Below, in pieces: positions 50,097 to 62,232 of a stretch of DNA of 64,000 nt. The stretch spans positions 18,587,693 through 18,651,692 of the forward strand of contig NC_054534.1 in the NCBI RefSeq assembly GCF_017654505.1, given 5' to 3'. The first letter of the stretch is position 1. Each line of letters opens with the position of its first letter. Source of the DNA: Polyodon spathula (lineage: Eukaryota > Chordata > Actinopteri > Acipenseriformes > Polyodontidae). Position numbers and translations under genes: made by a program. Below the pieces are notes generated by a model. The model was not told the DNA's origin and searched no databases. It saw only the letters and a list, made by a program, of their open reading frames with translations.

Positions 50097-51674
50097 TATT
50101 GTGCAAAAGTTTTAGGCAGGTGTGAAAAAATGCTGTAAAGTAAGAATGCTTTCAAAAATAGACGTGCTAATAGATTATATTTATCAATTAACTAAATGCA
50201 GAGTGAGTGAACAGAATTAAAATCTACATCAAATCCATGTTTGGTGTGACCACCCTTTGTCTTCAAAACAGCATCAATTCTTCTAGGTACACTTGCAAAA
50301 AGTCAGGGATTTTGTAGGCATATAGTCAGGTGTATGATTAAACAATTATACCAAACAGGTGCTAATGATCATCAATTCAATATGTAGGTTGAAACACAAT
50401 CATTAAATGAAACAGAAACAGCTGTGTAGGAGGAATAAAACTGGGTGAGGAACAGCCAAACTCAGCTAACAAGGTGAGGTTGCTGAAGACAGTTTACTGT
50501 CAAAAGTCATACACCATGGCAAGACTGAGCACAGCAACAAGACACAAGGTAGTTATACTGCATCAGCAAGGTCTCTCCTAGGCAGAAATTTCAAGGCAGA
50601 CAGGGGTTTCCAGAAGTGCTGTCCAAGCTCTTTTGAAGAAGCACAAAGAAACAGGCAACGTTGAGGACCGTAGACGCAGTGGTCGGCCAAGGAAACTTAC
50701 TGCAGCAGATGAAAGACACATCATGCTTACTTCACAATTGGAAGATGTTCAGCAATGCCATCAGCTCAGAATTGGAAGAAAACAGTGGGACCCTGGTACA
50801 CCCATCTACTGTCTGGAGAAGTCTGGTCAGAAGAGGCCTTCATGGAAGAGTTGCGGCCAAAAAGCTATACCTCCGACGTGGAAACAAGGCCAAGCGACTC
50901 AACTATATACGAAAATACAGGAACTGGGGTGCAGAAAAATGGCAGCAGGTGCTCTGGACTGATGAGTCAAAATTTGAAATATTTGGCTGTAGCAGAAGGC
51001 AGTTTGTTTGCCGAAGGGCTGGAGAGCGGTACACGAATGAGTGTCTGCAGGCAACAGTGAAGCATGATGGAGGTTCCTTGCAAGTTTGGGGCTGCATTTC
51101 TGCAAATGGAGTTGGGGATTTGGTCAGAATTAATGGTCTCCTCAATGCTGAGAAGTACAGGCAGATAATTATCCATCATGCAATACCATCAGGGAGGCAT
51201 CTGATTGGCCCCAAGTCAATTCTGCAGCATAACAACGACCCCAAACATACAGCAAAAGTCATTAAGAACTGTCTTCAGCGTAAAGAAGAACAAGGAGTCC
51301 TGGAAGTGATGGTATGGCCCCCACAGAGCCCTGATCTCAACATCATTGAGTCTGTCTGGGATTACATGAAGAGAGAGAAGCAACTGAGGCTGCCTAAATC
51401 CACAGAAGAACTGTGGTTAGTTCTCCAAGATGTTTGGGCCAACCTACCTGTCGAGTTCCTTCAAAAACTGTGTGCAAGTGTACCTAGAAGAACTGATGCT
51501 GTTTTGAAGGCAAAGGGTGGTCACACCAAATATTGATTTGATGTAGATTTTTCTTCTGTTTACTCACTTTGCATTTTGTTAATTGATAAATATAAACTAT
51601 TAACGTCTATTTTTAAAAGCATTCTTACTTTACAGCATTTTTTCACACCTGCCTAAAACTTTTGCACAGTACTG
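50094..51674 (+). mobile_element. Tc1-like element D, inactivated transposase
   Basis: Both ends are present: CAGTATTGTGCAAAAGTTTT at the left and the complement ending GCACAGTACTG at the right. It is close kin to copy C, which is inverted relative to it about 8 kb away. The transposase start is at 50516. A CAG-to-TAG stop is at 50579-50581 (codon 22), and a small deletion near 50737 shifts frame. From there an open frame runs to 51536. The second catalytic aspartate is asparagine (HNNDPKH, AAC at 51231-51233). TA arrays flank both sides. Confidence 0.92.
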
Positions 51675-51690
51675 TATATATGTGTGTGTG

Positions 51691-51775
<85 letters not shown>
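51675..51775. repeat. (TG)n and (TA)n microsatellite right of Tc1-D
   Basis: TATATA, about nine TG units, then about 35 TA units. Confidence 0.95.
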
Positions 51776-51779
<4 letters not shown>

Positions 51780-53764
51780 AGGAAGAACTTGTTTCTTTGT
51801 GCCACAGTGCCACCTGCTGGTGTGAACAGGACATGATTCCACAATAGTGCAACAGAGTGTTTTCCCTACTTCACCTAGAGCTGCAGAGTTTGTTCCCCAC
51901 TTCACCTAGTGCTGCATTACTGTTTTCATGATCTAAAAGCAGACTCTCTTTACCTTCAGTTTGGTGCACAGCTAAAACATATTTTTTTAAAAAGTGAGAG
52001 TTTGCTATTGCTATTGATAAACTGTACATATACATAATTCTGCTAAAATAGCATCTCATAAAAAGATTCCCATTCAGTTTCATGAAAAACAGCCAGGAAT
52101 TCTGTATATAAACTTATATAGCATACAGAGCCAGGTGTCAATTTGGTAAACATGTAGGTCATACAATAGACTAGTCTTGCACAGTAAACCTTGACATGCC
52201 AATGGTCGAATGTATGCATTCAGCATCATCCATGCGCATAGCTGTGTAGTATACATTCAGGTGTAAAATGCAGGACTCACTTTATTAGCTTTGTCCACAG
52301 TCAGTATTGATACAGCTGTTTTGCCATTCTGTCATAGGATACTGATGTGTTTTCGGTTAGGGATACAAAATAATGTGGGCTTCTGTAATCATGTTTCTTA
52401 AAATTCCAATAGAATTTTCCTTCTGCCTATTTACAGCCAACTAACAAACGACTGCTTGAGATACTACACAGTTAATTGTGTGATATTTTTTAATTCCAAG
52501 AATAAAATAAGAGACTCATTTTGAAGTGTTATGAGTCTGTGCTTATCAAAACCTTGACTTTAAGAATATTTTAATGAACAGGAATATTAAGTACATAGAG
52601 TGTGACTCATTGACAAGAACCAAGCTCTCTACAGTCACTGTTGCTTCAGTAATCTGGACAGACCAAGAAACGTGGTGTTTATGCGGCTAAGATATGGTTT
52701 CATCTGGGGAAATGGGAAGATTAAGTTGAATGCTCAACAGTTTTCAAATGCCAGTCAAACATTGAAAAAAATGCCAGAGAAAAAAAATAGAACTGCCAAT
52801 TAAAAACTTGTAGCCTGAGCACTGATATGCAGTGCCATTTGTCACAAGAAAAATAAAAGTTGCCACGGTGACAAATTAAAGTTAAAACCTACTTTCATTG
52901 TAACATTATGTTATGATTTTTAGTAAGGAAATCACATAGTGATGATAACTTTGCTTTAACATGGGTTGTTTTTTTCACCACACAAATGTATTCTTAAATA
53001 CTAAATAACACATATGTGCCAGCCTCTAGATAACTAATCCTGTTCCACTCACCAGCAGTAGAATTGTATTTCATATCATGGTAAAACCTTTTCTTTAATG
53101 CCCATAGTTTATGTGAAAGTCGTCACGATGGTGATGTGAGATCCCAATGGGAGTCTATTGTAGTTTTGTCTATAGAATATATATGGGAGTACTTCAAACA
53201 AAACCTAAACACTGTTTCTTTATTTGTAATGCACTACGGTGAAAGAATTCTTGTGTGTCATTGAATCATGATACTTCCTTACTATAGGAAATAATAGAGA
53301 TTGTGTGTCTTGATGCATGACCAAAAGCATTACTGAGCATGCCTACTTATAGTCCAGCAAACAGTGCCTTGGGCACTTTGCCTTTATTACTGAAGATCAT
53401 TTGATTTTTTCACATCAAAAATCGTAGTTCACCAGAAGCATCGCTGTTATTGTGACGCGCATTGCTTTCACTACACCCCTGCAATGCACGTGGTATTTTA
53501 CTTAGATGGGCTAAGCAATTAAAACACAAATTCCTCAGGACAGTTAGAGTTGCCTGCAGCACGAAAGGATGGTTATGAATCTTTAAAACAGCTTCCATGC
53601 TCCAGTATAGTCAATCGCCAAAATGATGGCGGAGCATTTTTATTGAGGCGTAAGCAGGAATTTTAAGTAAAAAAAAAAAGAAAAAAAGTCATAGGAGCAT
53701 TACACATTTAAAAATAACAACAACAACAAAAAAAAAACTCACCTCACTTATTTTCTGTTTCCAG
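51776..53764. other. Rest of intron 4, nothing recognised
   Basis: 51785-51910 has an internal near-repeat (TTCACCTAG-GCTGCA twice, at 51869 and 51900). The remainder is AT-rich. Confidence 0.5.
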
Positions 53765-53929
53765 CAATGCTGAATGTAACCAAGCAGCTATTCCAGAATC
53801 CTGTGTTCACCTGCGTTGTATTGGCTGCCTGTATGGGACTTGCTGCAATTGGTGGTATGTCTGCTTTTTTGGGAAAGTACCTGGAGTCACAGTTTGGATT
53901 AAATACATCTTCTGCTAATCAGCTAATAG
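53765..53929 (+). CDS. slco3a1: SLCO3A1-like coding exon 5 (residues 315-370)
   Basis: Acceptor TTTCCAG, donor GTATGA, phase 1 in and out. It encodes NVTKQLFQNPVFTCVVLAAC, the next helix, and FLGKYLESQFGLNTSSANQL, highly conserved in SLCO3A1. Confidence 0.92.
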
Positions 53930-54377
53930 GTATGATAACCCTTGCATGTGATGCATGATATATAGTTATAGTGCTTTGTTTTCTGGGGGAGGGGGTAATA
54001 AAGAATATAAATGTTGCCATTTTAGTAATTAAATCAATGCAGCAGTCAATGACGTGTATGTCCCCCAGAATATAGTATCTAAAGACTTGTTTGAGGGAGA
54101 TATCCTGTGTTGAATTACAGCCACATTACAGATGCTATATGTTTTGTCTGGTTATTATTGGAACTAGAAATCTTATGCTGCTTATTTATCATTGTGTGAA
54201 ATTTGATACCGATCTGCTGAATTCCTAACAGATTTAATAATTTCAGACTCAGCTATTAATGTATTTGTTTATTTAAAATGGGCTTTACTCAAAAATGTAC
54301 AGCAATGATTTGCATTCTGTCTAGCAATGTCAGCGTTGATTATCCAGTGGTGTTGATTGATGTGTTTCACTTTCAAG

Positions 54378-54576
54378 GAGTGGCAGCTATTCCCTGTGTG
54401 TGCCTTGGAATGCTTCTAGGTGGCTACTTGGTGAAAAAGTGTAACCTGAGTCCTGTGGGGATTGTCACATTGGGAATGAGTGCCAATGTGCTGTGCTCAG
54501 CTGCCTTTGTGTTCTTGCTGTTTCTGGGCTGTGAAACGGGACCTGTTGCAGGGGTAACAGCTGACTACATCAATGG
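54378..54576 (+). CDS. slco3a1: SLCO3A1-like coding exon 6 (residues 370-436)
   Basis: Acceptor TTTCAAG, donor GTAGAT, phase 1 in and 2 out. It encodes VAAIPCVCLGMLLGGYLVKK, a helix pair, and FLGCETGPVAGVTADYIN. It is the counterpart of SLCO4 relic exon B. Confidence 0.9.
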
Positions 54577-54935
54577 GTAGATACCACATTTTATTTACAG
54601 GATGTAGGAATTCATTTTGCGTGATACAAGTTTTGCTTGTAAAATGTATCTCGTTGTGCCTGGCCCTTCAAAATAGTGTATTTAAGAAAGCTGTGAGAAT
54701 TGAGAAGAGTGACAGCAAGACTGCTGAATTACTACTTGAAAATGTTTTGGTTGTGACTTTACTTTGAAACAAGCACTGAATGGTGTTTCTTTTTAAATTA
54801 AAAATCTTACTGTACAGTATGTTATGTATGAGAAAAGATTTTAGGCACACATATGTGAGAAATTAACATCTAGATTTAGACAAAGGCAATAAAACATACT
54901 ATGGGTCTGTAACTTCAATATATTGGTTTCTTCAG

Positions 54936-55074
54936 TAGTGAATGGAACTTTCCGAGGAATCTCTCAGCATGGTGCAATGAAGGCTGCAGATGCTCTTTTG
55001 AAACACTCATCCCTATTTGCGGTGCTGATGGAATCACCTATTTATCTCCCTGTTTTGCAGGATGTACTGATAAG
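54936..55074 (+). CDS. slco3a1: SLCO3A1-like coding exon 7, Kazal-like loop (residues 436-482)
   Basis: Acceptor TTCTTCAG, donor GTAAGG, phase 2 in and 0 out. SAWCNEGCRCS, then PICGADGITYLSPCFAGC gives the spaced cysteines of the Kazal-like extracellular loop between helices 9 and 10. Confidence 0.9.
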
Positions 55075-55734
55075 GTAAGGAGGATTGTTATTTGTAATAT
55101 GTTTTCACATGACAACTAATTGTCGTCTGCTGCATGTTGTTTACACAGCCATACAAACTTTCTGTATCTCTGCTTTGTTAATGCACAGAGTGAATTGGTT
55201 TGTTATTTTTAATGTTGCTGCTTACATAAGAATATTTGCATTATTTGCTGTCTTTATTGTTTCCCTGTGCTAGTAGATTAAGCAGTCTGTGCTGTGCAAT
55301 CCAGTTATGCAGGATATAGTAAAGACATTTTAATAATGAATGGTCAGAACAATTAGCTATCGCTTAAAGGACATGACATTCTCCCAATATGTTGCCTTGA
55401 CAAATAATGTGCACTCTAATCTGAGTGTAACCCTAAAATAATTATTCCACAGTCTTGTGGGACCCCGAAAACAATTGACCCACAACTGAAAGGCTAATGC
55501 TGATGTAGCTTTAAATTAAGACTTATAAGAAAATCAAAGTCAAGGCAAAATTTCTGAAAGTAATAGAACAATTTAAACAGTGTAAACAATTCTGAAACAA
55601 ACAGAACAATTCAAACAGTGTAAAAAACATCAAGGACAGTAATAACAGAACAATATATGAACTGCTTCTATGTGTAGCTATGTTCTTTCTTGGTAGTGTT
55701 CTACCATTACGTCAATGCCTTTGTATGACAGAAA

Positions 55735-56410
55735 TCGAATGATTCTTGGTGTTAGATCTCCTTCCCGTCTGTGAGGACACTGAATAAAGGGAACAGAGTA
55801 CCCTGGACTGGATGGCTCGACAGTTCATTCCCAGGGTTAGGTGGAAGTTGACCATCTAGAAAAGGGACTGAACTACGGTTCACTAAATCATTGACCCAGA
55901 AGGTTAACGGTGTGGCATCTGCGGATTGGAGGAGCGGGTGCACTTGTTAACCAAGGGGTCATGGTTGATGGTATATAAAGGGCACAGTGAAGTGATCTGT
56001 TCCTTTGTGAATGGTTAAAACTGGATCTAACTGAAAGGAGAACTGTGCTGGGATATCGTGAGTGTTTGTTTGATTTGTCATTTAAGCATCATTGTTTGGA
56101 CGGCTAACACGATCCGAGCTGTTGTATAAAACCCGGCCAACATCACCGTACTTTGTATCACCCAAACTTTATTTTCACTACAAGCACTAAATGTATGTGG
56201 GTGTATAGGGAAACGGGACTGTGTACTATTCAGGATTGTGTTTTATTGCGGGACCAACCCATGGGTTACAAACAAAGCAGTACACTCTACTGTATTGCTT
56301 TTTCATCATCATTGTTTATTGTTTACTGCTGTTTAGTCATTTGTGCAATTTAATTTAAAAACAATAAACCACCATTGCACCTGGATTATCATTGTCTGTC
56401 TGATTATTGA
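55735..56410 (+). mobile_element. LTR-like or promoter-like repeat unit
   Basis: The first 170 bp align with 3440-3620. A TATA box (GGTATATAAAGGG, about 55970-55982) is followed about 380 bp later by AAAACAATAAACC, a poly-A signal. The next sequence (CACCTACACCTGGCTAACC) resembles the hairpin arm of the 27360 unit. No coding region. Confidence 0.4.
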
Positions 56411-56735
56411 TCACCTACACCTGGCTAACCACTTTGCCATTTCGCTTGGCTTAAAACCAGGACCTAGATTTTATGTAATCAAAAGGCAGCTCAGGATTAG
56501 ATTAAAAGTGAGGCTGTGCATTGCTATCTGATTTTATTCTGTATCTGTTCCCATGGGTATTTGGTGTCATAGCCACTCAGCAGCATTTCACATCTATGAC
56601 CTTATTCTGTTTGCTGCATCTGTCTCTTCCAGCAGGATCTGTAAGATAAAGTGGGAAATATTGGTCTCCATGGCAATTTGTGTTTCATTTTGAACCAAGC
56701 ATCAATTGTCTCCCATATTCACAAAGCATTTAGCA

Positions 56736-56738
<3 letters not shown>

Positions 56739-56798
<60 letters not shown>
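56739..56798. repeat. (ATT)n microsatellite
   Basis: About 20 ATT units. Confidence 0.95.
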
Positions 56799-57047
56799 CT
56801 TTATGTATTTAAGGAAAATTACATCTAGAGCTGATGAGGAACAAATAAGGTTTATAAGTAAATCCAATATCAGCCTCCTTAGTAATTTATTTAAATCTTT
56901 GTAACAGCAATGTTGTGTACTTAGCACATCAGTAAATGCTTTGTGATTATGTTTCTGGGTATTTTTGTTCACCCTAGTTTAGGACTAGAATGTTCAACCA
57001 CTTTTTGGTGGATCTGCTTACATTACTGGGTAATAATCTCCTTTCAG

Positions 57048-57223
57048 AACCTTACATCTTGTGCCTGCATAAACACTGGGCTTGCAGTGAGTAAAGCAGC
57101 AATTCCAGGACAGTGTCCCAGCTCCGGCTGTCAAGGCACCTTTCATGTGTTTTTTGCTGTATTCTGCGCTGGATGTTTCATTGGATCCGTGGGACACACT
57201 CCAATGGTAGTTATTCTCATTAG
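57048..57223 (+). CDS. slco3a1: SLCO3A1-like coding exon 8 (residues 483-541)
   Basis: Acceptor TCCTTTCAG, donor GTAAGA, phase 0 in and 2 out. It starts NLTSCACIN (a possible N-glycosylation site and the last loop cysteines), then GQCPSSGCQGTFHVFF and a helix ending HTPMVVILIR. Confidence 0.92.
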
Positions 57224-58047
57224 GTAAGATTTTAACGATTGCAATGCAGCTGATAAGAAGTTTGAAACAAATGGCTCAAAAATGGAGTGTTACTAACAGC
57301 CTACAAAAGACAAACATATTCTGTTTAAAGGGCCATGATTGAATTGAGCTTTATGGCTTACCATACCAGTCACCAGCCTTAGGTATGGAAATAACAGAAA
57401 TATTGTTTTCAGCGAAAAGCATAACTTTTGGCATTGCAGAATGTCTGGGGTGTTGAGTGCTTTCCAAACACACTGCCTCAGATTATAGCCTCTCGAAAGA
57501 CTGTGTTATCAAAACATGTAGCTTAGGCATGATATTACATTTGTGACCCATGCTGTTTGTATTTAGCATATCTCCATGGTGAGTGCCTAAATTAATATTG
57601 TACATGTCAACAAGTAAAAAAAAAAAAAAAAAAAAGCAAACAAACCCATATTTTTCAAACTCCCTCTGGTCCTCCTCAGTCAGCAGCCCACTTTGACTTT
57701 GATGTGTTTATACCGGCAATGATAGCTGAGTTAATTAATATTTATTCAGCACTACAGAAAATTCATTCCAGCCCACACATGTTCCTGTTTTCTAAGCTTT
57801 TGCTTACTGTGTTTTTTTCTTTCTGCAATATTATGTCCATCTGTTCATAATAATGGCTCCTGTAATCAGAAAGAAGATCCTTGTGGTAAACTAGGGTAGT
57901 TGTAACAAGGGTAAAGCCAAACATGTACAGCTATGGCCAAAAGTGCATCACTCTATAGAATTAACAAATTTTGCTGCTTCATAGTCGAATGAAACCTGCT
58001 GAATAATGTTACGTTAGCATATTGAATAACATCCAGGTAAATTATGA

Positions 58048-58090
<43 letters not shown>

Positions 58091-58092
58091 CA
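57224..58092. other. Start of intron 8
   Basis: 57922-58028 aligns with the complement of 18495-18606 and looks like a Tc1-family terminal piece. A CA array is at 58051-58084. Confidence 0.6.
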
Positions 58093-59171
58093 CAGTTGTA
58101 TGCAAAAGTTTGGGCACCTCTGAAAAAAATGTATGTTACAATGAATCTTTCAGTGAACAGAAGTTGGCCTGACCTCTACATGGTAGAAAGTTAAACATGA
58201 CACCTTTCTGCAAATTTTAAGACAGGATTACTATTTATTTGCATTTATTACAGATTCAAAATAATAAACAAAAGTGAACATGGCACGTGCAAAAGTTTGG
58301 GCACCCTTTTGGACCATTCTTAATTACTTCTTAAAAAGATGATTACTAAGGAAAGGTTGATTCACTCGTTAGGGCTTCAATTAGTCAGGTGAAGTCAATT
58401 CCAGTGTTGAACTATTACTCTGAAGTAACTTCATACCTTCTAATCTGTCAGACTGTGATGGTTGTTCTGCCTGGTTTCAGCAACCATGGGCTCCTCTAAG
58501 CAGATCTCTGAGGACTTGAAAATGAAGATAATTGACTTTCACAAAACAGGAGAAGGCTATAAAAAAACTCTCTCAATGCTTCCAGCTAGCAATTTCAACT
58601 GTCAGAAACATTGTCAAGAAATGGAAGTTAAATGGAATGGTTAAAGTCAAGGCAAGATCTGGAAGACTAAGAAAAATACCACATAGACTTGCCTGAAAAC
58701 TGGTCAGATCTGCACAACAGAACCCAAAGGTCACTGCAACGGACCTTCAGAACAGTTTAACTGACACTGGAGTAGTTGTTCACAGGTCCACAGTACAGTG
58801 TGCCTTACACAAAGGATCTGCATGGGAGAGTTGTCAGAAGAAAGCCTTTTCTACGACCTCATCACAAAAGTCAGTGTCTAAAGTATGCAAAAGAAAACCT
58901 TGACAAGCCTGAAGCGTTTTGGAACAATGTGTTATCAGGTGTTACCAAGTACTAAGTGACAGGGTGCCCAAACTTTTGCATGCACCATGTTCACTTTTGT
59001 TTAGTATTTTTAATCTGTAATAAATGCAAATAAATAATCCTGTATTAAAATTTGCAGAAAGGTGTCGTGTTTAACTTTGTACCATGTAGAGGTCAGGTCA
59101 ACTTCTGTAAACTGATTCATTGTAAAATAATTTTTTTTCCAGGGGTGCCCAAACTTTTGCATACAACTCTG
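58093..59171 (+). mobile_element. Tc1-like element F, internally deleted
   Basis: Ends CAGTTGTATGCAAAAGTTTG and its complement at about 59150-59171 enclose only 1.08 kb. Inside, GSSKQISEDLKMKIIDFHK then TGEGYKK and HRSTVQC-like sequence mark the N-terminal half of a transposase with stops. The catalytic half is missing (the sequence goes from the LKYAKENLDKPEAFW block straight to the right end). CA/TA arrays flank it on the left and GT/TA arrays on the right. Confidence 0.88.
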
Positions 59172-59189
59172 TGTGTGTGTGTGTGTGTG

Positions 59190-59233
<44 letters not shown>

Positions 59234-59234
59234 G

Positions 59235-59270
<36 letters not shown>
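59172..59270. repeat. (GT)n then (TA)n microsatellite right of Tc1-F
   Basis: About nine GT units then interrupted TA arrays. Confidence 0.93.
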
Positions 59271-59781
59271 TTGACATGTGAATCCTTACAGTTATATAAT
59301 CTAAAAATGGAAGAAATTGGAAAGTAATTAATTAAATTACTTTTCGGCACAGCTACATTGGCCCAATCAGAGAGGGATTTTTAAAACATATTATAAAAAC
59401 TGCACACACGTTATTTCCCTTTCCTATGATGATGTTCATCTGATCATCAGGCATGGTGTGGGTGTGTGTGTGTGTGTGTGTGTGTAAATTGAAAGCTTGT
59501 AGAATGTTAACCCACATTTTAAATAATTTTGGATATGCTTGGACATGTTCAATAGCAACATCGTTTTATTGAATACTGAATAGGAAAAAAAATGTAATGA
59601 TCAAATGTTTGTTAAAACAAATATGAGCTAAGATGGAGAATAGCAGTACTTATATTGTGTTATCCGTGAAATGACTGTACCTACTGAGTCAAAGTGGCTA
59701 AGTGACTAGTAGGCAATGACACATGTGAAACAGAGCATAATTAAAGCAGCTCTTTAATGTTTCTATTGTTTGTACTTTCAG
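59271..59781. other. Rest of intron 8
   Basis: A second GT array at 59457-59486. Nothing else recognised. Confidence 0.6.
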
Positions 59782-59846
59782 GGCTGTTAATCCACTGTTT
59801 AAGTCATATGCACTTGGGATCCAGTTTCTATTGCTCAGGGTACTTG
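59782..59846 (+). CDS. slco3a1: SLCO3A1-like coding exon 9 (residues 541-563)
   Basis: Acceptor TACTTTCAG, donor GTAAGT, phase 2 in and 1 out. AVNPLFKSYALGIQFLLLRV corresponds to the conserved SYALG...LLLRLLG segment. Confidence 0.9.
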
Positions 59847-60020
59847 GTAAGTTATTATAATCACTGTGTCATCACATTAAAGGTTTCTTTTCAGTTTGCA
59901 AAGTTTGAACAACATATAAAAATGTGGATAATTAAATGTAGATCAAACATATTTTGGCAATTTTTCTTTTATAAAAAAATCTCTTCAGATGGATTAATCA
60001 TGTTTGTTGTGTGCCCACAG

Positions 60021-60400
60021 TCTTTATCCCGATGCCTGTTGTCTTTGGTGCAGCGATTGACTCAACCTGTCTCGTCTGGTCTGAATCCTGTGGGAAGCGC
60101 ACAACGTGCTCTGTGTACAACAACGACACTTACAGATATCTCTACTTCAGCGTCTCCGTGGGACTGAAGACTGCTGCCTTCATCCTGATGGCAATGACTT
60201 GGCACTGCATTAAAAGCAATCCCAAGAAACATCTACAGGGAGACGAAGACAGCACTGAAAAATTGACACCCACAGAACTTTTTGCATCTGCTTTGACTTT
60301 AGATACAGCGGGGACCACCAGATCTGCCACTGCAAGGACTACATTTATTTATCACTTAGGGCACAATGAAATGTGTGAGAACATTGAGTCTGTCCTCTGA
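60021..60400 (+). CDS. slco3a1: SLCO3A1-like coding exon 10 and stop (residues 563-688)
   Basis: Acceptor GTGCCCACAG, phase 1 in, stop TGA at 60398-60400. It encodes FIPMPVVFGAAIDSTCLVW, the last helix, a cytoplasmic tail with FASALTLDTAG, and the terminus CENIESVL, almost as in SLCO3A1. The residue at the exon 9/10 join is valine where SLCO3A1 has glycine (LLGFIP). Confidence 0.93.
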
Positions 60401-60875
60401 ATTGGTGGAACACTTCATGCTTGCTACACTTAAGCAACAAAAAACATCAGATGTGTCCAAATCTTAACCTTTCATTTGTATTGAGGCATATGGTAACAGC
60501 CCATTATTGTAATCATATGAAATGGTCTTAGCCAGTGCTTTGTGCTGTGTGTTAAAGTGTTAAAGATTTGCTTGATTCAGTAACGATTGCTGGTGTCTGA
60601 GGTTGGGTTAGGGTTAGGGTTTTGAAAGAAATGCATTTTTATTTTCAAACATACTATCTGGTACTGCATTTGTGTAGTACCAAAATGTGTTTTAACACAA
60701 GCGTAGGCTTGCTGCAACATGTGTTTCTTTTAAAACTATGTATTTCTAACTTTTATATAACAAATAGAGACCAGAATGATACCCATAATCCATTAATAAG
60801 GTAATGGATGTAAAATACAGTATGTTACTTGCAGTTTTATTTATCAGTAATAAATGCCATTTATACCTAAACTAC
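60401..60875 (+). other. Probable 3' UTR with AATAAA
   Basis: The first good AATAAA after the stop is at 60849-60854 (AGTAATAAATGCC). A short TTAGGG run lies at 60607-60622. Confidence 0.5.
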
Positions 60876-61536
60876 ATGCCAAGCATAACATAGCAGAAAT
60901 AATACCTTATGGGTTTGATTACATTGTATTTATTTACATATAGTATATACTAATTTCTAAAACAACACACACTCACATTTATGAGGCTGTAGAACTGTTT
61001 ACTAACATTTTGCTGTTAGTAAATAATTCCCTTAAAGATCACTGGCACCTTGCATCTCATACTGTTGGGCAACAATCATTGAAGCCTCTTAACTGCCAAA
61101 AACCTACATTAGTTTTACATGTTTAATACAAACTAAAGTTATTTATAATGTCTGTTTACTACAGGAAAGTACACACATGTACATTCTGAATGACTGTCTG
61201 GACATGGATTGATAACAATATACTAGAACTTGTTGCATTGTTGTACCTCAGCTTTTATTAATACAACTAGAGTATCAATTTTATTTTAGCAGCTGCTAAA
61301 TCCATGTTTACAAGTATATGAATTTTTGTAATGTGCAATTATTTTTATAGTGAATGGCAGGACACATTTTTAATTTGGTGTATTTTATATTCATCCATTT
61401 GTACTAAGAATTGGAACACCCAGCAGGGGGCAGTGCAGGACGATTTGTTCATAATGCCATGGAACTGCATGATTCTTTGTTCCCCAGCCACAGCAGACAC
61501 TTTTCTTGTTTATAGGTAAAAATGATTATATAGATA
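60876..61536. other. Intergenic DNA, nothing recognised
   Basis: AT-rich, no coding signal. Confidence 0.5.
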
Positions 61537-62232
61537 CAGTGCCTTGCAAAAGTATTCAGACCCCTGACCAATTCTCTCATATTACTGAATTACAAATGGT
61601 ACATTGCAATTTCGTTCTGTTTGATATTTTCAAACACTGAAACTCAGAATCAATTATTGTAAGGTGACATTGGTTTTATGTTGGGAAATATTTTTAAGAA
61701 AAAAAAAAAAATGAAATATCTTGCTTGCATAAGTATTCAACCCCCACATATTAATATTTGGTAGAGCCACCTTTTGCTGCAATAACAGCTTTAAGTCTTT
61801 TGGGGTAAGTATGTACCAGCTTTGCACACAGTGTCGGAGTGATTTTGGCCCATTCTTCTTGGCAGATTTGCTCCAGGTTGTTCAGGTTGGTTGGACGACG
61901 CTTGTGGACCGCAATTTTCAAATAGTGCCACAGATTCTCAATGGGATTGAGATCAGGACTTTGACTGGGCCACTGTTGGACATTCACCTTTTTGTTCTTG
62001 AGCCACTCTAATGTTGCTTTGGCCTTGGGCTTGGGATCATTGTCCTGCTGAAAGGTGAATTTCCTCCCAAGCTTCAGTTTTTTAGCAGACAGAAACAGAT
62101 TCTCTTGCAGTATTTTCCTGTATTTTGCTCCATCCAGTCTTCCTTCAATTGTAACAAGATGCCCAGTCACTGCTGATGAGAAGCATCCCCACACCATGAT
62201 GCTGCCACCACCATACTTCACTGTAGGGATGG
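61537..62232 (-). mobile_element. Tc1 element B, C-terminal part, same family as element A
   Basis: The terminal repeat starting CAGTGCCTTGCAAAAGTATT at 61537 and the minus-strand transposase part (about 62228-61751: IPTVKYGGGSIMVWGCFSSA, FQQDNDPKPKAKA, PIENLW, ending KGGSTKY) are nearly identical to element A. DNDPKH reads DNDPKP. Homology stops abruptly at about 62232, where LINE sequence begins. Confidence 0.92.

Larger units (their letters stand above)
55075..57047. other. Intron 7
   Basis: Holds the LTR-like unit at 55735-56410 and an ATT array at 56739-56798. The rest is unclassified. Confidence 0.7.

Noticed and set aside
60600..60622. Interstitial telomere-like TTAGGG repeats
   Set aside because: Only about two and a half units; too short to mean a fusion site or telomere.
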